Origin: Mycobacterium asiaticum
Lineage (GTDB): Bacteria > Actinomycetota > Actinomycetes > Mycobacteriales > Mycobacteriaceae
NCBI RefSeq assembly: GCF_001673315.1
Contig: NZ_LZLQ01000012.1
Location: forward strand, 1 to 59,772
Reading direction: 5' to 3'
DNA: 59,772 bases
Position numbers and translations under genes: made by a program. Every line of letters begins with the position of its first letter. The first letter of the stretch is position 1. A model generated the notes under the pieces. It made no database searches. It saw only the letters and a program-made list of their open reading frames with translations, and had not been told where the DNA came from. Shown here one piece after another: positions 8,030 through 17,078 of this stretch.

Positions 8030-8448
8030 TAGGTGTGGCGTCGGCGACAACTAAGCTCGCGCTGCTCTATTGCGCCTCCGCGAAGCGGTCCGGCGCGGCT
8101 GTGACGTACCCGATGCAACACGTTGGGCTGTGTCGGAATGCACAGGGCGGTTTCCATGTTGTTCACCCCGTGGGCGGTTCGTACACACACCGCATGGGTA
8201 GATGTGGGCCAAGCGACTGAACTGTGCACTTCGACAGAGGCCGAAGGTCGCACCGACGGAGGACCGAACGACGTGATGAACTTTCCGAATTCGATAGACG
8301 AGAGTCGCAGCGACTCTGACGTCGTCGTGCCCATCAAGCCGCGTGCTTGCCATGCGTTGCATCTGACTCACCGAACCGTTCTTGAATCCCCCCGGCCGGT
8401 GAGCGGCGTCCGCGTTATGCAGCGCGGTGTCGAGCGCTGCTGATTCCC
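8030..8448. other. Intergenic stretch of about 420 bp
   Basis: No convincing gene. Short open frames on both strands lack recognisable domains and good ribosome-binding sites. It holds a perfect palindrome AGAGTCGC-A-GCGACTCT at 8301-8317 without a T-run, so it is not an intrinsic terminator of the usual kind. Since both flanking genes point into this region, it may hold their transcription ends or an unrecognised RNA. Confidence 0.5.
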
Positions 8449-9042
8449 CTACCGATCGGTTTGGTTCGCTGAAGCACGTCGACGTGCTCGAGAGGCCCGC
8501 AGATTCGCGGCGTTGCCGCATGTCTTCACGTCATGCCAAACGCCGCTGTTGTTCTTCGACCTGTCGTAAAAGGTCGAATCACAATGGGGGCTGTGGCAAC
8601 GCTTGACTCGCCGCCAGGTGTTGGCCTGCTGACTCAACAGGATTTCTGTCCATAGCGCCGATGCGAGCCAGCGCCAGCCGCTGCCAACGGGTTCAAGACG
8701 CACATCCCCGCTCTCCGAGACGGCGAAAGATGCCGAAACCGATGCGCTACCCGACGTGACGGGATCGCCGGCGACCAACTTCGCGATTGTCTCGCGCAGG
8801 GCTTGCAGCCTGGTCAGATCGGCCTGGTTCAAGACAGGCGGGCTCGCGTCGACACCATTGACGGCCGACCAACTCTCGACCGCGCTCGTTGCCCAGCGGC
8901 GGGCAAGCTCGAGGTCGGTCAGCAGGTCCGGCCCGTAGCTTCCGATGCGCACGGTGTTGAGGAAGTCCTGCACCAATCCCAATCCGCCGGGCGCCGATTC
9001 AAGCCCGTAGCGCTGTGACGCGTACCACGAAGACATATCCAA
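8449..9042 (-). CDS. CGNR zinc-finger transcriptional regulator (ABATE domain)
   Basis: A 197-residue protein of the ABATE/CGNR family. The N-terminal half (DFLNTVRIG ... LARRW) is the ABATE ligand-binding region. The C-terminal zinc finger has the pattern CHSPHCDSTFYDRS followed by KTCGNAANLRASRARR, the CGNR signature that binds DNA. Such proteins are small-molecule-responsive regulators and often control adjacent oxidoreductases. The gene is divergent from an SDR, with an inverted repeat in the 79-bp gap. The start is ATG at 9040-9042; a second ATG two codons inside is also possible. Confidence 0.85.
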   Translation of the reverse strand: MDMSSWYASQRYGLESAPGGLGLVQDFLNTVRIGSYGPDLLTDLELARRWATSAVESWSAVNGVDASPPVLNQADLTRLQALRETIAKLVAGDPVTSGSASVSASFAVSESGDVRLEPVGSGWRWLASALWTEILLSQQANTWRRVKRCHSPHCDSTFYDRSKNNSGVWHDVKTCGNAANLRASRARRRASANQTDR

Positions 9043-9083
9043 AGACTACTTGCCTATGTCGACTCACGCAATTACGGTGACAG

Positions 9084-9102
9084 AGGTAAAGGTTGTTTAC
9101 CT
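9084..9102. promoter_or_regulatory. Inverted repeat, candidate CGNR-regulator operator
   Basis: A perfect dyad AGGTAAA-GGTTG-TTTACCT sits 20 bp before the SDR start and 42 bp from the CGNR regulator start. Its position in a divergent regulator/enzyme gap makes an operator likely. Binding itself is inferred. Confidence 0.5.
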
Positions 9103-9121
9103 ACGTCAGGGAGAAGTGGTC

Positions 9122-9814
9122 ATGGTCAAGATTCAGGGGGCGACGGCGGTGGTCACCGGTGGACAACGCGGGCTCGGCAAGGCCATCGTGGACGAATTGC
9201 TAGAGCGCGGCGCCGCCAAGGTATATGCCACTGCACGACAGCCCCGCGAAAACGCCGACCCGCGCGTGGTGGGCTTGCCCCTTGATGTCACCGATGCGAA
9301 TTCCGTTGCCGCACTGGCTGAAGCAGCATCCGACGCTCAGATTGTGGTCAACAACGCCGGCATCGCAGGCGGGCACAACCTGCTCACCGACGAGATGGAC
9401 GAAATCCGCTCGATCTTCGAGACCAACGTCTTCGGTGCGCTGCAGGTGGCCCGCGCGTTCGCCCCGATCCTGGCGAAGAACGGCGGTGGCGCGCTGGTGG
9501 ACATCCACTCAGTGCTGTCCTGGATGGGCGGTTTCGGTGCGTACGGCGCCTCTAAAGCCGCGTTCTGGTCGGTCACCAACTCGTTGCGCGCAGAGTTGGA
9601 GAAGCAGGGCACGCTGGTCACCGGAGTCCACCTCGGCTACACCGACACGGACATGATCGCCGACCTCAATGCGCCCAAAAACGACCCGCGACACGTCGCT
9701 CGCGACATCCTCGACGGTGTCGAACACGGCGACGGGGAGGTCCTGGCCGACGAACTCACCCGACAGGTCAAGGCCGCACTGTCTGGACCGGTCGAGGCGC
9801 TACGAGCCGGATAG
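9122..9814 (+). CDS. SDR family oxidoreductase
   Basis: A 230-residue classical SDR. It has TGGQRGLG at about residues 12-19, VNNAG, the catalytic Ser in the SVLSW strand, and YGASK. The ATG at 9122 follows GGGAGAAG; GTG two codons earlier is an alternative. Residues after the second strand (ATARQPREN) favour NADP. It is divergent from the CGNR regulator, which probably represses or activates it. The substrate is unknown; a carbonyl reductase or quinone reductase role is possible. Confidence 0.85.
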   Translation: MVKIQGATAVVTGGQRGLGKAIVDELLERGAAKVYATARQPRENADPRVVGLPLDVTDANSVAALAEAASDAQIVVNNAGIAGGHNLLTDEMDEIRSIFETNVFGALQVARAFAPILAKNGGGALVDIHSVLSWMGGFGAYGASKAAFWSVTNSLRAELEKQGTLVTGVHLGYTDTDMIADLNAPKNDPRHVARDILDGVEHGDGEVLADELTRQVKAALSGPVEALRAG

Positions 9815-9945
9815 GTGACTGGACAGCGTTGAGCGACCCCACCGTCTGGACCGCGCCCGCTCGACCACACCCGATCGGTTACGCGCCTCGCTGGACCGGC
9901 TCGCGGCCATCGCGGAGGCAGGGCAGGTGCGGGTACGTTCACCCC

Positions 9946-10752
9946 ATGGCTCTCCCACCAGCAGGAAATGACCGCGCGGCCGTCGTCACTGGCGCGTCCT
10001 CCGGAATTGGCGAACAACTCGCCCGGATCCTCACTCAGCGTGGATATCAAGTGGTCCTGGTGGCGCGCAGCGCCGACCGGCTGGGTGAAATCGCCGAACG
10101 GTTGGGTCCCAAAGCCCGTCCACTGCCAACGGACCTCTCCGACCGGGCGGCCCGGGCGAGCCTGCTGGACCGGATCGGCGACCTCGGTCTGACTCCCGAC
10201 ATCCTGATCAACAACGCCGGCCTGTCCACGCTCGGCGTTGTCGCGAAATCGGTTCCGGAAGACGAGCTCAACCTCGTCGAGGTCGACGTGGCCGCGGTGG
10301 TCGATTTGTGCAGCAGATTCCTGCCCGGCATGGTCAGCCGGCGCCGGGGCGCAATCCTCAACGTGGCATCGGTGGCGGCATTCGGGCCGCTGCCCGGGCA
10401 GGCAGCCTACGGAGCCGCCAAGGCGTTCGTGTTGTCCTACTCCCACAGCCTGCGCGGTGAGCTGCGGGGAACCGGCGTATCAGTGACAGCGCTGTGCCCC
10501 GGACCGGTGGACACCGGCTTCGGCGAGGCAGCCGGTTTCACCAAAGAGGAAGCCGAGTCGGCGTTGCCCAAGGTGATGTGGAAGCCCGCCGATCAGGTGG
10601 CGCAGGCCGGAATCGACGGATTGGACGCAGGCAAGGCCGTCGTCGTCCCCGGATGGGCCAACCGCATCTCGTCCGGGTTGTTCCGGGTCGCGCCACCGGA
10701 GCTGCTACTCCCGTTCCTGGCCCGCAATCATCCGGGTGTCAGACGCGATTGA
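9946..10752 (+). CDS. SDR family oxidoreductase
   Basis: A 268-residue SDR with TGASSGIG at residues 15-22, DILINNAG, and YGAAK, plus an LCPGPVDTGF substrate-loop region. The frame is open upstream to 9829, but ATG 9946 (MALPPAGNDR) gives the normal SDR N-terminus. It follows another SDR on the same strand after 131 bp and ends immediately next to the convergent sigma-factor gene. The family type matches the DltE/YqjQ-like SDRs often annotated in mycobacteria. Substrate unknown. Confidence 0.85.
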   Translation: MALPPAGNDRAAVVTGASSGIGEQLARILTQRGYQVVLVARSADRLGEIAERLGPKARPLPTDLSDRAARASLLDRIGDLGLTPDILINNAGLSTLGVVAKSVPEDELNLVEVDVAAVVDLCSRFLPGMVSRRRGAILNVASVAAFGPLPGQAAYGAAKAFVLSYSHSLRGELRGTGVSVTALCPGPVDTGFGEAAGFTKEEAESALPKVMWKPADQVAQAGIDGLDAGKAVVVPGWANRISSGLFRVAPPELLLPFLARNHPGVRRD

Positions 10753-10753
10753 G

Positions 10754-11377
10754 CTACCCGGTGCGGTCACCTTCGTCGGCCGCACGCAGTAGATCGTCGC
10801 GGGCTCGTGCGACGCGAGACCGAACGGTGCCGATCGGGCAGCCGCTGATCTCCGCCGCCTCGGCGTAGGACAGACCCAGGATCTGGGTGAAGACCAGCGC
10901 CTCGCGGCGTTGCGGTTCCAGGCCGTCGATCAACAGACGGACCTCCACCATGTTCTCGATCCGGCTGCCGCGCCGTGCGGCCCCCACCGCGGCGTCGAGA
11001 TCGACCACGTGGGTGGTCCGGGGCCGGCTCGAGTTGTGCCGAATCTGGTCGACGACGACCCGCCGGGCAATCGACAGCAGCCAGGTGCGCGCGCTGGAAC
11101 GACCGGCGAAGCGCGGAAGGGCGCCGATCGCCCGGAGAAACGTCTCTTGAGTCAGGTCGTCGGCACTCGCCGGGTCAGCCAGGTAGGCAACCATTCGCCA
11201 CACATCGCGCTGGGTGGCCTGGATGAACTGCGTCAGCGCTACTCGGTCACCCCGGCCTGCGGACTTGGCGAGTTGGGTAATTTGGTCGTCGTCGTCACCT
11301 GTCGCCACGGTTGTAGAGAGTAGGCCATGACCGCCCTCGGCGGACGGGGAACTAATAAGCGGGCTGTAACGACTCAT
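10754..11377 (-). CDS. sigC: ECF sigma factor, SigC-like
   Basis: An extracytoplasmic-function sigma factor. Region 2 contains QRDVWRMVAYLADPASADDLTQETFLRAI, and region 4 contains LGLSYAEAAEISGCPIGTVRSRVARARDDLL. The closest family member I recognise is mycobacterial SigC, which shares SADDLTQETFLRAIGA, RSSARTWLL and the SRPRTT linker. The longest start is ATG 11377 (207 residues). GTG at 11306-11308 would give an N-terminus matching that of SigC more closely, and I cannot decide between them. It is divergent from ctpA across 51 bp. No SnoaL-like domain is present. It is inferred to recognise the shared ECF promoters listed below. Confidence 0.75.
   Translation of the reverse strand: MSRYSPLISSPSAEGGHGLLSTTVATGDDDDQITQLAKSAGRGDRVALTQFIQATQRDVWRMVAYLADPASADDLTQETFLRAIGALPRFAGRSSARTWLLSIARRVVVDQIRHNSSRPRTTHVVDLDAAVGAARRGSRIENMVEVRLLIDGLEPQRREALVFTQILGLSYAEAAEISGCPIGTVRSRVARARDDLLRAADEGDRTG
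11347..11375 (+). promoter_or_regulatory. ECF-type promoter of ctpA
   Basis: The -35 element GGGAAC is at 11347-11352, followed by a 17-bp spacer and the -10 element CGACTC at 11370-11375. The expected start of transcription is about 45 bp before the ctpA ATG. The same arrangement occurs at three other places in the window. It overlaps the proposed N-terminus of the sigma factor gene on the other strand. Confidence 0.7.
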
Positions 11378-11428
11378 CTGTAGAACGTTCAGCGGGGTTG
11401 GAGGAGACAGCATGTCGGCGGTGGGGCA

Positions 11429-13708
11429 ATGGTGACGGCGGTAACCGAAGCGCAGCCCGGGCGTCCGCAGCTGATACAACTCGAGATCACCGGCATGTCC
11501 TGCGTTGCCTGCGCGCACAAGGTGAAATCGACGCTCAACAAGCTGCCCGGCGTTCGGGCCTCCGTCAATTTCGCCACCCGGGTCGCCACGATCGAGGCCG
11601 GCGAGGGCACCACGGCCGCCGAACTGTGCGACGCGGTGCGACGAGCGGGTTACCAGGCCGAGCCGCGCCGGGCCGGCAGCGACCAAGCGGGCGATCCGGA
11701 CGCCGATCATGCCCGCTACCTGTTCACCCGGTTGGCGGTAGCCGCGGTGTTCTTCGTGCCGTTGGCGCACTTCTCGGTGATGTTCGCGGTGATGCCGGGG
11801 TCGCGTTTCACCGGCTGGGCGTGGCTGCTCACCGTGCTGGCCCTGCCGGTGGTGGGGTGGGCGGCATGGCCGTTTCACCGCGTTGCACTGCGCAACGCCA
11901 TGCACGGCGGCGCATCGATGGAGACTTTGATATCGGTCGGTATCACCGCCGCCACCATCTGGTCGCTGCACACCGCTTTCGGCGCACCCCCGTCGACCGA
12001 CCGCAGGGGCGTATGGCAAGCATTGCTTGGCAGCGATGCGATTTACTTCGAAGTCGCCGCGGGTGTCACGGTATTCGTCCTGGCAGGGCGGTATTTCGAA
12101 GCCCGCGCGAAGTCCAAGGCCGGTAGCGCGCTGCGAGCCCTGGCCGCGCTGAGCGCCAAGAACGTCGCGGTCCTGGGGGCCGACGGGTCTGAAACGGTGA
12201 TCCCGGCCGACGAACTGAAGGAGCAGCAGCGCTTCGTCGTGCGTCCGGGTCAGACGATCGCCGCGGATGGCCTCGTCGTCGAAGGCTCCGCCGCGGTGGA
12301 CATGAGCGCGATGACCGGCGAGGCAAAACCGGTCCGGGTCGATCCCGGTTCGAACGTCATCGGCGGTACTGCGGTACTCGACGGCAGGCTGATCGTCGAG
12401 GCGGCCGCGGTCGGTGCGGACACCCAGTTCGCCGGCATGGTGCGGTTGGTGGAGCAGGCGCAGGCACAGCGGGCCGACGCCCAGCGACTCGCGGACCGGA
12501 TCGCTTCGGTGTTCGTTCCGTGCGTCTTCGGTGTGGCGGCGCTCACCGCGCTGGGATGGCTGGCCGCCGGCGGTGGCGCTGACCGGGCGTTCTCAGCTGC
12601 GTTGGCCGTGCTCGTCATCGCCTGCCCGTGTGCGCTGGGGCTGGCGACCCCGACCGCGATGATGGTCGCGTCCGGCCGCGGCGCCCAACTCGGCATCTTC
12701 CTCAAAGGCCATCAATCGTTGGAGGCCACCCGTGCGGTCGACACAGTCGTGTTCGACAAGACCGGCACCCTGACGACGGGTCAGTTGACCGTCAGTTCCG
12801 TTACCGCTGCGCGTGGCTGGACCGCCGATGAGGTTCTCGACTTGGCGGCCACCGTGGAGGCAGCTTCCGAACACGCTGTCGGACTTGCGATCGTCGCGGC
12901 GTCCGCGCCGCGACGTGCGGTCGCTGACTTCCGTGCCGTGCCCGGCCGCGGCGTCGTCGGCACCGTATCCGGCCGGTCCGTGCGGGTCGGTAAGCCGTCC
13001 TGGATCAATTCCCAAGAGTCCGCGTTGGCCGCGGCACGACGCGACGCCGAATACCGCGGCGATACAGCGGTTTTCGTCGAGGTCGACAGCCAGGCGTGCG
13101 GAGTTGTCGCGGTCGGAGACACGGTGAAGGAGTCGGCGGCAGACGCGGTCGCCGCCCTGCACGGACGCGGCCTCCGCACGGTGCTGCTCACCGGCGACAA
13201 CCCGGCGACGGCGGCCGCGGTGGCTGCGAGCGTCGGGATCGACGAGGTGATCGCCGACATCCTGCCCGAAGGCAAGGTCGACGTCATCGAGCAGCTGCGG
13301 GAACACGGGCGTGTGGTTGCCATGGTGGGCGACGGTATTAACGACGGACCGGCGCTGGCTTGCGCCGACCTCGGCATGGCCATCGGACGCGGTACTGACG
13401 TGGCGATCGGCGCCGCCGACATCATCCTGGTGCGGGACGATCTCGAAGTCGTGCCGCTGGCGCTGGACCTCGCCGCCGCAACGATGCGCACCATCAAGAT
13501 CAATATGGCTTGGGCGTTCGGTTACAACGTTGCGGCGATCCCGATCGCCGCCGCGGGGCTGCTCAACCCTCTTATCGCCGGTGCCGCGATGGCGTTCTCG
13601 TCGTTCTTCGTCGTCTCGAACAGCTTGCGACTGCGCAACTTCGGTGGCGACCGGAGCGCTGCGGTGGCGTCCAGCTATGCGGCCGAACCATCCGTCGGCC
13701 ACAAATGA
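11429..13708 (+). CDS. ctpA: Copper-type P1B ATPase CtpA
   Basis: A 759-residue heavy-metal P-type ATPase. It has an N-terminal HMA domain with [10 protein letters not shown] (Cys25, Cys28), membrane helices, the transmembrane CPC metal site at residues 399-401, the phosphorylated Asp443 in DKTGT, and the hinge [12 protein letters not shown]. It ends with the [17 protein letters not shown] segment shared with CtpB. The CPC site plus C-terminal Asn/Met-type residues indicate a Cu(I)/Ag(I)-class pump of the inner membrane. Sequence and neighbours match M. tuberculosis Rv0092. It has its own ECF-type promoter and faces a sigma factor. It overlaps the convergent anti-sigma-like gene by 34 bp. Confidence 0.93.
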   Translation: MVTAVTEAQPGRPQLIQLEITGMSCVACAHKVKSTLNKLPGVRASVNFATRVATIEAGEGTTAAELCDAVRRAGYQAEPRRAGSDQAGDPDADHARYLFTRLAVAAVFFVPLAHFSVMFAVMPGSRFTGWAWLLTVLALPVVGWAAWPFHRVALRNAMHGGASMETLISVGITAATIWSLHTAFGAPPSTDRRGVWQALLGSDAIYFEVAAGVTVFVLAGRYFEARAKSKAGSALRALAALSAKNVAVLGADGSETVIPADELKEQQRFVVRPGQTIAADGLVVEGSAAVDMSAMTGEAKPVRVDPGSNVIGGTAVLDGRLIVEAAAVGADTQFAGMVRLVEQAQAQRADAQRLADRIASVFVPCVFGVAALTALGWLAAGGGADRAFSAALAVLVIACPCALGLATPTAMMVASGRGAQLGIFLKGHQSLEATRAVDTVVFDKTGTLTTGQLTVSSVTAARGWTADEVLDLAATVEAASEHAVGLAIVAASAPRRAVADFRAVPGRGVVGTVSGRSVRVGKPSWINSQESALAAARRDAEYRGDTAVFVEVDSQACGVVAVGDTVKESAADAVAALHGRGLRTVLLTGDNPATAAAVAASVGIDEVIADILPEGKVDVIEQLREHGRVVAMVGDGINDGPALACADLGMAIGRGTDVAIGAADIILVRDDLEVVPLALDLAAATMRTIKINMAWAFGYNVAAIPIAAAGLLNPLIAGAAMAFSSFFVVSNSLRLRNFGGDRSAAVASSYAAEPSVGHK

Positions 13709-14382
13709 CCGCGCCGCCGCCCCCGGGATGCGTTCTGAGGTAAGACGATGTCGGGCTCCGAGGCGGCACTGGATGGCGTCGGCCCGGATGCGTCACCGCT
13801 GCGCCACACCGTGGTTGCCAGGACCGCACCGATCAACACCGGAAGGTGGGTCAGTGCCCGGGCGGTCGTGACGGCCCCGGACAGCGAATCCACGACCACG
13901 TACACCGTCAGCACGCCGGCATATACCGCCAACACAGCGGCCAGACCGGCCGCGGCACGCGGCCACCAGGCCGCGACGATCATCACGACCGCGAGTGCGA
14001 ACGACCACGACGTCGATTCGTTGAGCAGGTGGCCGGCCGGGGCGGCGCCGTGTGGGTGGGCCAGTCCCAGGCTCACACCGAGCCCCTGGGCGCCTGCCAG
14101 CGCCAACTGAGCCAGTCCGACACCCAACAGTGCCCATCGCTGCCAACTCATCCGTGCCCGACGCCGCTTCGACGGCCCGGGTCCGAACGGGCCGAGCGGG
14201 GTGATGACGGGTCGGGACTGCACCAACCGGCGCAGCAGGTCGGCTTGGTCGGTTACCTGGTCAAGCCAGTCCCGGCACAGCGCGCATTCGGCGAGGTGCT
14301 CGTCGACCCGCGATGAGGGCACTGGTTCGCGTTCGCCATCGAGTCGGGCCGACAGCGCTTCGCGGGCCACCTCACAATCCAT
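13675..14382 (-). CDS. Zinc-finger (zf-HC2) membrane protein, probable anti-sigma factor (Rv0093c-like)
   Basis: A 235-residue protein. The first 45 residues form an anti-sigma zinc-binding motif ([17 protein letters not shown] ... HLAECALC, His-x3-Cys-x2-Cys). Four to five membrane helices occupy the C-terminal half, as in membrane-anchored ZAS-type anti-sigma factors. It corresponds to Rv0093c, downstream of and convergent with ctpA. The start at 14382 is supported by an ECF-type promoter whose -10 ends at 14390, which would give a leaderless or near-leaderless message; the earlier ATG at 14400 lies inside that promoter. It is inferred to hold the SigC-like factor inactive until a metal or redox signal arrives. 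Confidence 0.8.
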   Translation of the reverse strand: MDCEVAREALSARLDGEREPVPSSRVDEHLAECALCRDWLDQVTDQADLLRRLVQSRPVITPLGPFGPGPSKRRRARMSWQRWALLGVGLAQLALAGAQGLGVSLGLAHPHGAAPAGHLLNESTSWSFALAVVMIVAAWWPRAAAGLAAVLAVYAGVLTVYVVVDSLSGAVTTARALTHLPVLIGAVLATTVWRSGDASGPTPSSAASEPDIVLPQNASRGRRRGHLWPTDGSAA

Positions 14383-14389
14383 ACATCTA

Positions 14390-14418
14390 TAGTCGCGCAA
14401 TACCGGTCAGATGTTCCC
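14390..14418 (-). promoter_or_regulatory. ECF-type promoter of the anti-sigma-like gene
   Basis: Read on the minus strand, GGGAAC (14418-14413) is followed by 17 bp and CGACTA (14395-14390), 8 bp before the ATG. It has the same elements and spacing as the ctpA and PPE1 promoters. Confidence 0.7.
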
Positions 14419-14436
14419 GGCAACCTGGCACGCCGT

Positions 14437-15246
14437 CTAGGCGAACTCCACGAGTGTCGTCGGAGCACGCAACCGGCTGAGGGCAGAAAGCTTGTAAGCC
14501 AGGGGAATTACTCTGCGCAGCAACAAACCGCGGCCCGGCGGCGCCGGCAGTTCACGCACCGACCGGATGCCGGGGACGGCCCGCAGTTCCGGATAGTGGT
14601 CCGCAGTGAACCAGAACGGCATCGGCGGCGCCGTGTAGTGCTCGCTGAGCTTGAACCCGCGGCGTCGCGAATACACACTCAACAGCCACGGGACGCTGTC
14701 GAAGACCAGCTGTCCGCGAGGAAATCGGCTGGCGCAGTGCTGGATCAAGTCGAAAACCGCGGTGCGCTGCAGGTACTGGAACAACCCCTCGGCGGTGATC
14801 AACACTCCGTGGGTGTCGTCGACCAGATCCATCCACGAGTAATCGAGAGCGGATTGGGCGCAATACCGCAGCCGGTCCGATGTCGGGAGCAATTGCCGGC
14901 GCAATTGCACTATCGGCGCGAGGTCCACCGACAACCAGGCCAGTTGCCCGTTGTCGACGCGCCAGAAGCTCGTTTGCAGGCCCTCGGCCAGGGCGACCAC
15001 CGTTCCGCGTGGATGAGCGGCCAGGAACTTACCGGCGGCATCGTCGAAAGCCAAGGCGCGCAGCGCAGTTGCCTGGTGGGTACGGCCGAAATGGTCGTAG
15101 TCGTAGTCGATGCTGTCCCGAAGTTCGATTGCCATCGGGTCATCGATGATGCCGTCGGGGCGAGCGGCCTCGGTTGCCCGCTGATGCAGCGTGAGCAGCG
15201 CGGTCTCCGAAATGCCGTCAAGATGACGGCCGTCGACGGTCGGCAT
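14437..15246 (-). CDS. Class I SAM-dependent methyltransferase (LCMT/TcmP-like)
   Basis: A 269-residue methyltransferase of the leucine carboxyl methyltransferase/TcmP type. Supporting stretches are DGIIDDPMAIEL, VVALAEGLQTSFWRVDN (SAM site), WLSVDLAPIVQLRRQLLP and GVLITAEGLFQYL, all characteristic of this family of O-methyltransferases acting on polyketide or small acids. The start is ATG 15244-15246. It is transcribed away from PPE1, and the PPE1 promoter lies just upstream of it in the shared gap. In M. tuberculosis this position between Rv0093c and PPE1 is held by 13E12-type repeat genes, so this gene is a local difference. Confidence 0.8.
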   Translation of the reverse strand: MPTVDGRHLDGISETALLTLHQRATEAARPDGIIDDPMAIELRDSIDYDYDHFGRTHQATALRALAFDDAAGKFLAAHPRGTVVALAEGLQTSFWRVDNGQLAWLSVDLAPIVQLRRQLLPTSDRLRYCAQSALDYSWMDLVDDTHGVLITAEGLFQYLQRTAVFDLIQHCASRFPRGQLVFDSVPWLLSVYSRRRGFKLSEHYTAPPMPFWFTADHYPELRAVPGIRSVRELPAPPGRGLLLRRVIPLAYKLSALSRLRAPTTLVEFA

Positions 15247-15294
15247 GGCTCCGACTGTACTGATCGCGGGTTTGCTCGGCTCTTTGCCGGGTGT

Positions 15295-15323
15295 GGGAAC
15301 TTTCCGCCTTTCCTGGACGACTA
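15295..15323 (+). promoter_or_regulatory. ECF-type promoter of the PPE1-nrp operon
   Basis: GGGAAC at 15295-15300, a 17-bp spacer and CGACTA at 15318-15323. The spacer begins TTTCCG, as does the mmpL promoter spacer after one extra T. Predicted transcription would start near 15330, upstream of both candidate PPE1 starts. Confidence 0.7.
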
Positions 15324-15405
15324 CCTCACCACGACCGAGCGACCTCAGCCCATGCCGTCGCGTACTCGATCTCCGGGAGGTGGCAGCCTGACAGGCCCGA
15401 TATGG

Positions 15406-16821
15406 ATGGCGATGCCTCCGGAGGTGCATTCGGCACTGTTGAACGCGGGGAGTGGGCCTGGATCGCTGATTGCTGCCGCTGCGCAATGGCAGGCACTCAG
15501 CAAGCACTACGAGGATGCCGCCGCCGAGTTGTTCATGTTGTTGACCCAGGTGCAGGCCAGTACCTGGCAGGGTGTCGGCGTCACCGAATACGTTGCGGCA
15601 CACGGCCCCTATTTGGCCTGGCTGGAGCAAGCCGCGTTGGACAGCGCTCTGGCCGCTGTGCAGCACGAGACGGCCGCTGCCGCCTACACCAGCGCCGTCG
15701 CCACCATGCCGACCCTGGCGGAACTGGCCGCAAACCACGCCACCCACGGCGTCCTTATCGCCACGAATTTCTTCGGCGTCAACACCATCCCGATCGCCCT
15801 GAACGAAGCCGACTACGCCAGGTTGTGGGTGCAAGCCGCCGATACCATGGCCGTCTACCAGGGCACCGTCGACGCCGTTCGCTCGGCGGCGCCGACCCTG
15901 CAACCGGCTCCGCCCATCCTGACCACGACCGAAAATGTGCAGGACGCTCAACCCAATTTGTTGGGCTCGGTCGGACCGCTGTTCAAGGACCTGACGGATC
16001 TGCTCGCCGATCCCTACAAATATTTCCTGGAATTCTTCCAGGGGTTCGGCTTCAGTCCGACCACCACACTTGTGTTGGCCGTCATTGCATTGTTGCTCTA
16101 CGACCTCCTGTGGTACCCCTACTACGCCTCGTATTCGCTTCTGCTGCTGCCATTTTTCACTCCGGCGCTCAGTGCTCTCGCTGCGCTTAACGCGCTCAAC
16201 TTCCCCGTTCTGGCAGACCCCGCGCCCGGCCCGGCACCACTGCCCGCAGAGCACAGCCCGGCATCCCGGATCGAGCCGAACCCGAGTGCCGCGACCGCAC
16301 CCGCAGCGACGACGGGTGCGGGTGGTGCCCCGCACACCAGTACCCCCACCAGCGCAGCTCCCGCTGCGACATCGGGCACCGCTGCTTCACCTGCGGCCGG
16401 TCTGAGTTACGCGGTGCCGGGCATTGCCCCGCCCGGTGTCGGCTCCGGGCCGAGAGCCGCAGCCACCGCGACCGATACCGCCGCGGATACGTTAGGAGCC
16501 TCCGGCACAACACAATTGGCCGTCGCCGCCCGCGCCGGCGCCCGTAAGCGACGCCGGCACACCGCTGGGGCACGCGGCTTTAGGGACGAATTCCTGCACG
16601 CGTCCCTCGACAGCGCTCCCGGTACTTTCGCCAACGAATACGCCGCGACGACAGAAAGCGAACACGGCGCCGGCCCGCTCGGCCTGACCGGCGCTGCGGC
16701 GATGATGCCCAGTGCCCCAATCGGATTGGCGCAGCGGTCAGCGGGCGGAACGTGCACAACCGTCCCGTTGCTGCCCGCCGACTGGGCCACCCATCGCGAC
16801 GAAGCGGCGGGATGCCAATGA
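15406..16821 (+). CDS. PPE1: PPE family protein PPE1
   Basis: A 471-residue PPE protein. The N-terminal PPE domain has MAMPPEVHSALL and the STWQGVGVTEYVAAHGPYLAWLEQA region with the WxG turn. A distinctive middle segment, DPYKYFLEFFQGFGFSP and WYPYYASYSLLLLPFF, and a proline/alanine/threonine-rich tail ending TTVPLLPADW match Rv0096 (PPE1), the first gene of the isonitrile lipopeptide locus. ATG 15352 is an alternative start. PPE proteins are usually exported by type VII secretion and sit in the outer envelope. Its constant presence in this operon suggests a role in moving the metallophore or its metal across the mycomembrane, which is not shown by sequence. Confidence 0.9.
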   Translation: MAMPPEVHSALLNAGSGPGSLIAAAAQWQALSKHYEDAAAELFMLLTQVQASTWQGVGVTEYVAAHGPYLAWLEQAALDSALAAVQHETAAAAYTSAVATMPTLAELAANHATHGVLIATNFFGVNTIPIALNEADYARLWVQAADTMAVYQGTVDAVRSAAPTLQPAPPILTTTENVQDAQPNLLGSVGPLFKDLTDLLADPYKYFLEFFQGFGFSPTTTLVLAVIALLLYDLLWYPYYASYSLLLLPFFTPALSALAALNALNFPVLADPAPGPAPLPAEHSPASRIEPNPSAATAPAATTGAGGAPHTSTPTSAAPAATSGTAASPAAGLSYAVPGIAPPGVGSGPRAAATATDTAADTLGASGTTQLAVAARAGARKRRRHTAGARGFRDEFLHASLDSAPGTFANEYAATTESEHGAGPLGLTGAAAMMPSAPIGLAQRSAGGTCTTVPLLPADWATHRDEAAGCQ

Positions 16822-16910
16822 CGTGGAACCATCCGGTGCCCCCAAGGATCCGCCAAGAACGCGCCAAGAATACGTCAAGCAGGTGGTGGCAGGTTTCTCC
16901 CATTAACAAC

Positions 16911-16950
16911 GACACTGACGACGACATTGACAGACATTGACGACGCTGAG
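16911..16950. repeat. Degenerate 9-bp direct repeats upstream of the isonitrile synthase gene
   Basis: Four copies of GAC(A/G)(C/T)TGA(C/G) occur at 16911-16919, 16923-16931, 16933-16941 and 16942-16950, the middle two being identical (GACATTGAC) and 10 bp apart. They lie in the 257-bp gap between PPE1 and the next gene. A binding site for an unknown regulator or a degenerate coding remnant are both possible. Confidence 0.4.
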
Positions 16951-17078
16951 CCGGTGCCACAGGCACGCCGGTCTCACCGGTCTCGCCAAGGGGGATTGCA
17001 TCACGACAACTGTTGACGCACAAGACATCTTCGCGCCGCGAGGCCGAACGCCGACTCAACTACCAGAGGACAGAATCC

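Noticed and set aside
8123..8443. Small plus-strand gene of 106 residues
   Set aside because: No ribosome-binding site, domain or clear codon bias. It overlaps equally long frames on the other strand.
14596..15405. Long open frame continuous with PPE1, giving a 741-residue protein
   Set aside because: The upstream part is antisense to the methyltransferase gene and shows no PPE features. The ECF promoter at 15295-15323 lies inside it, so translation must begin later.
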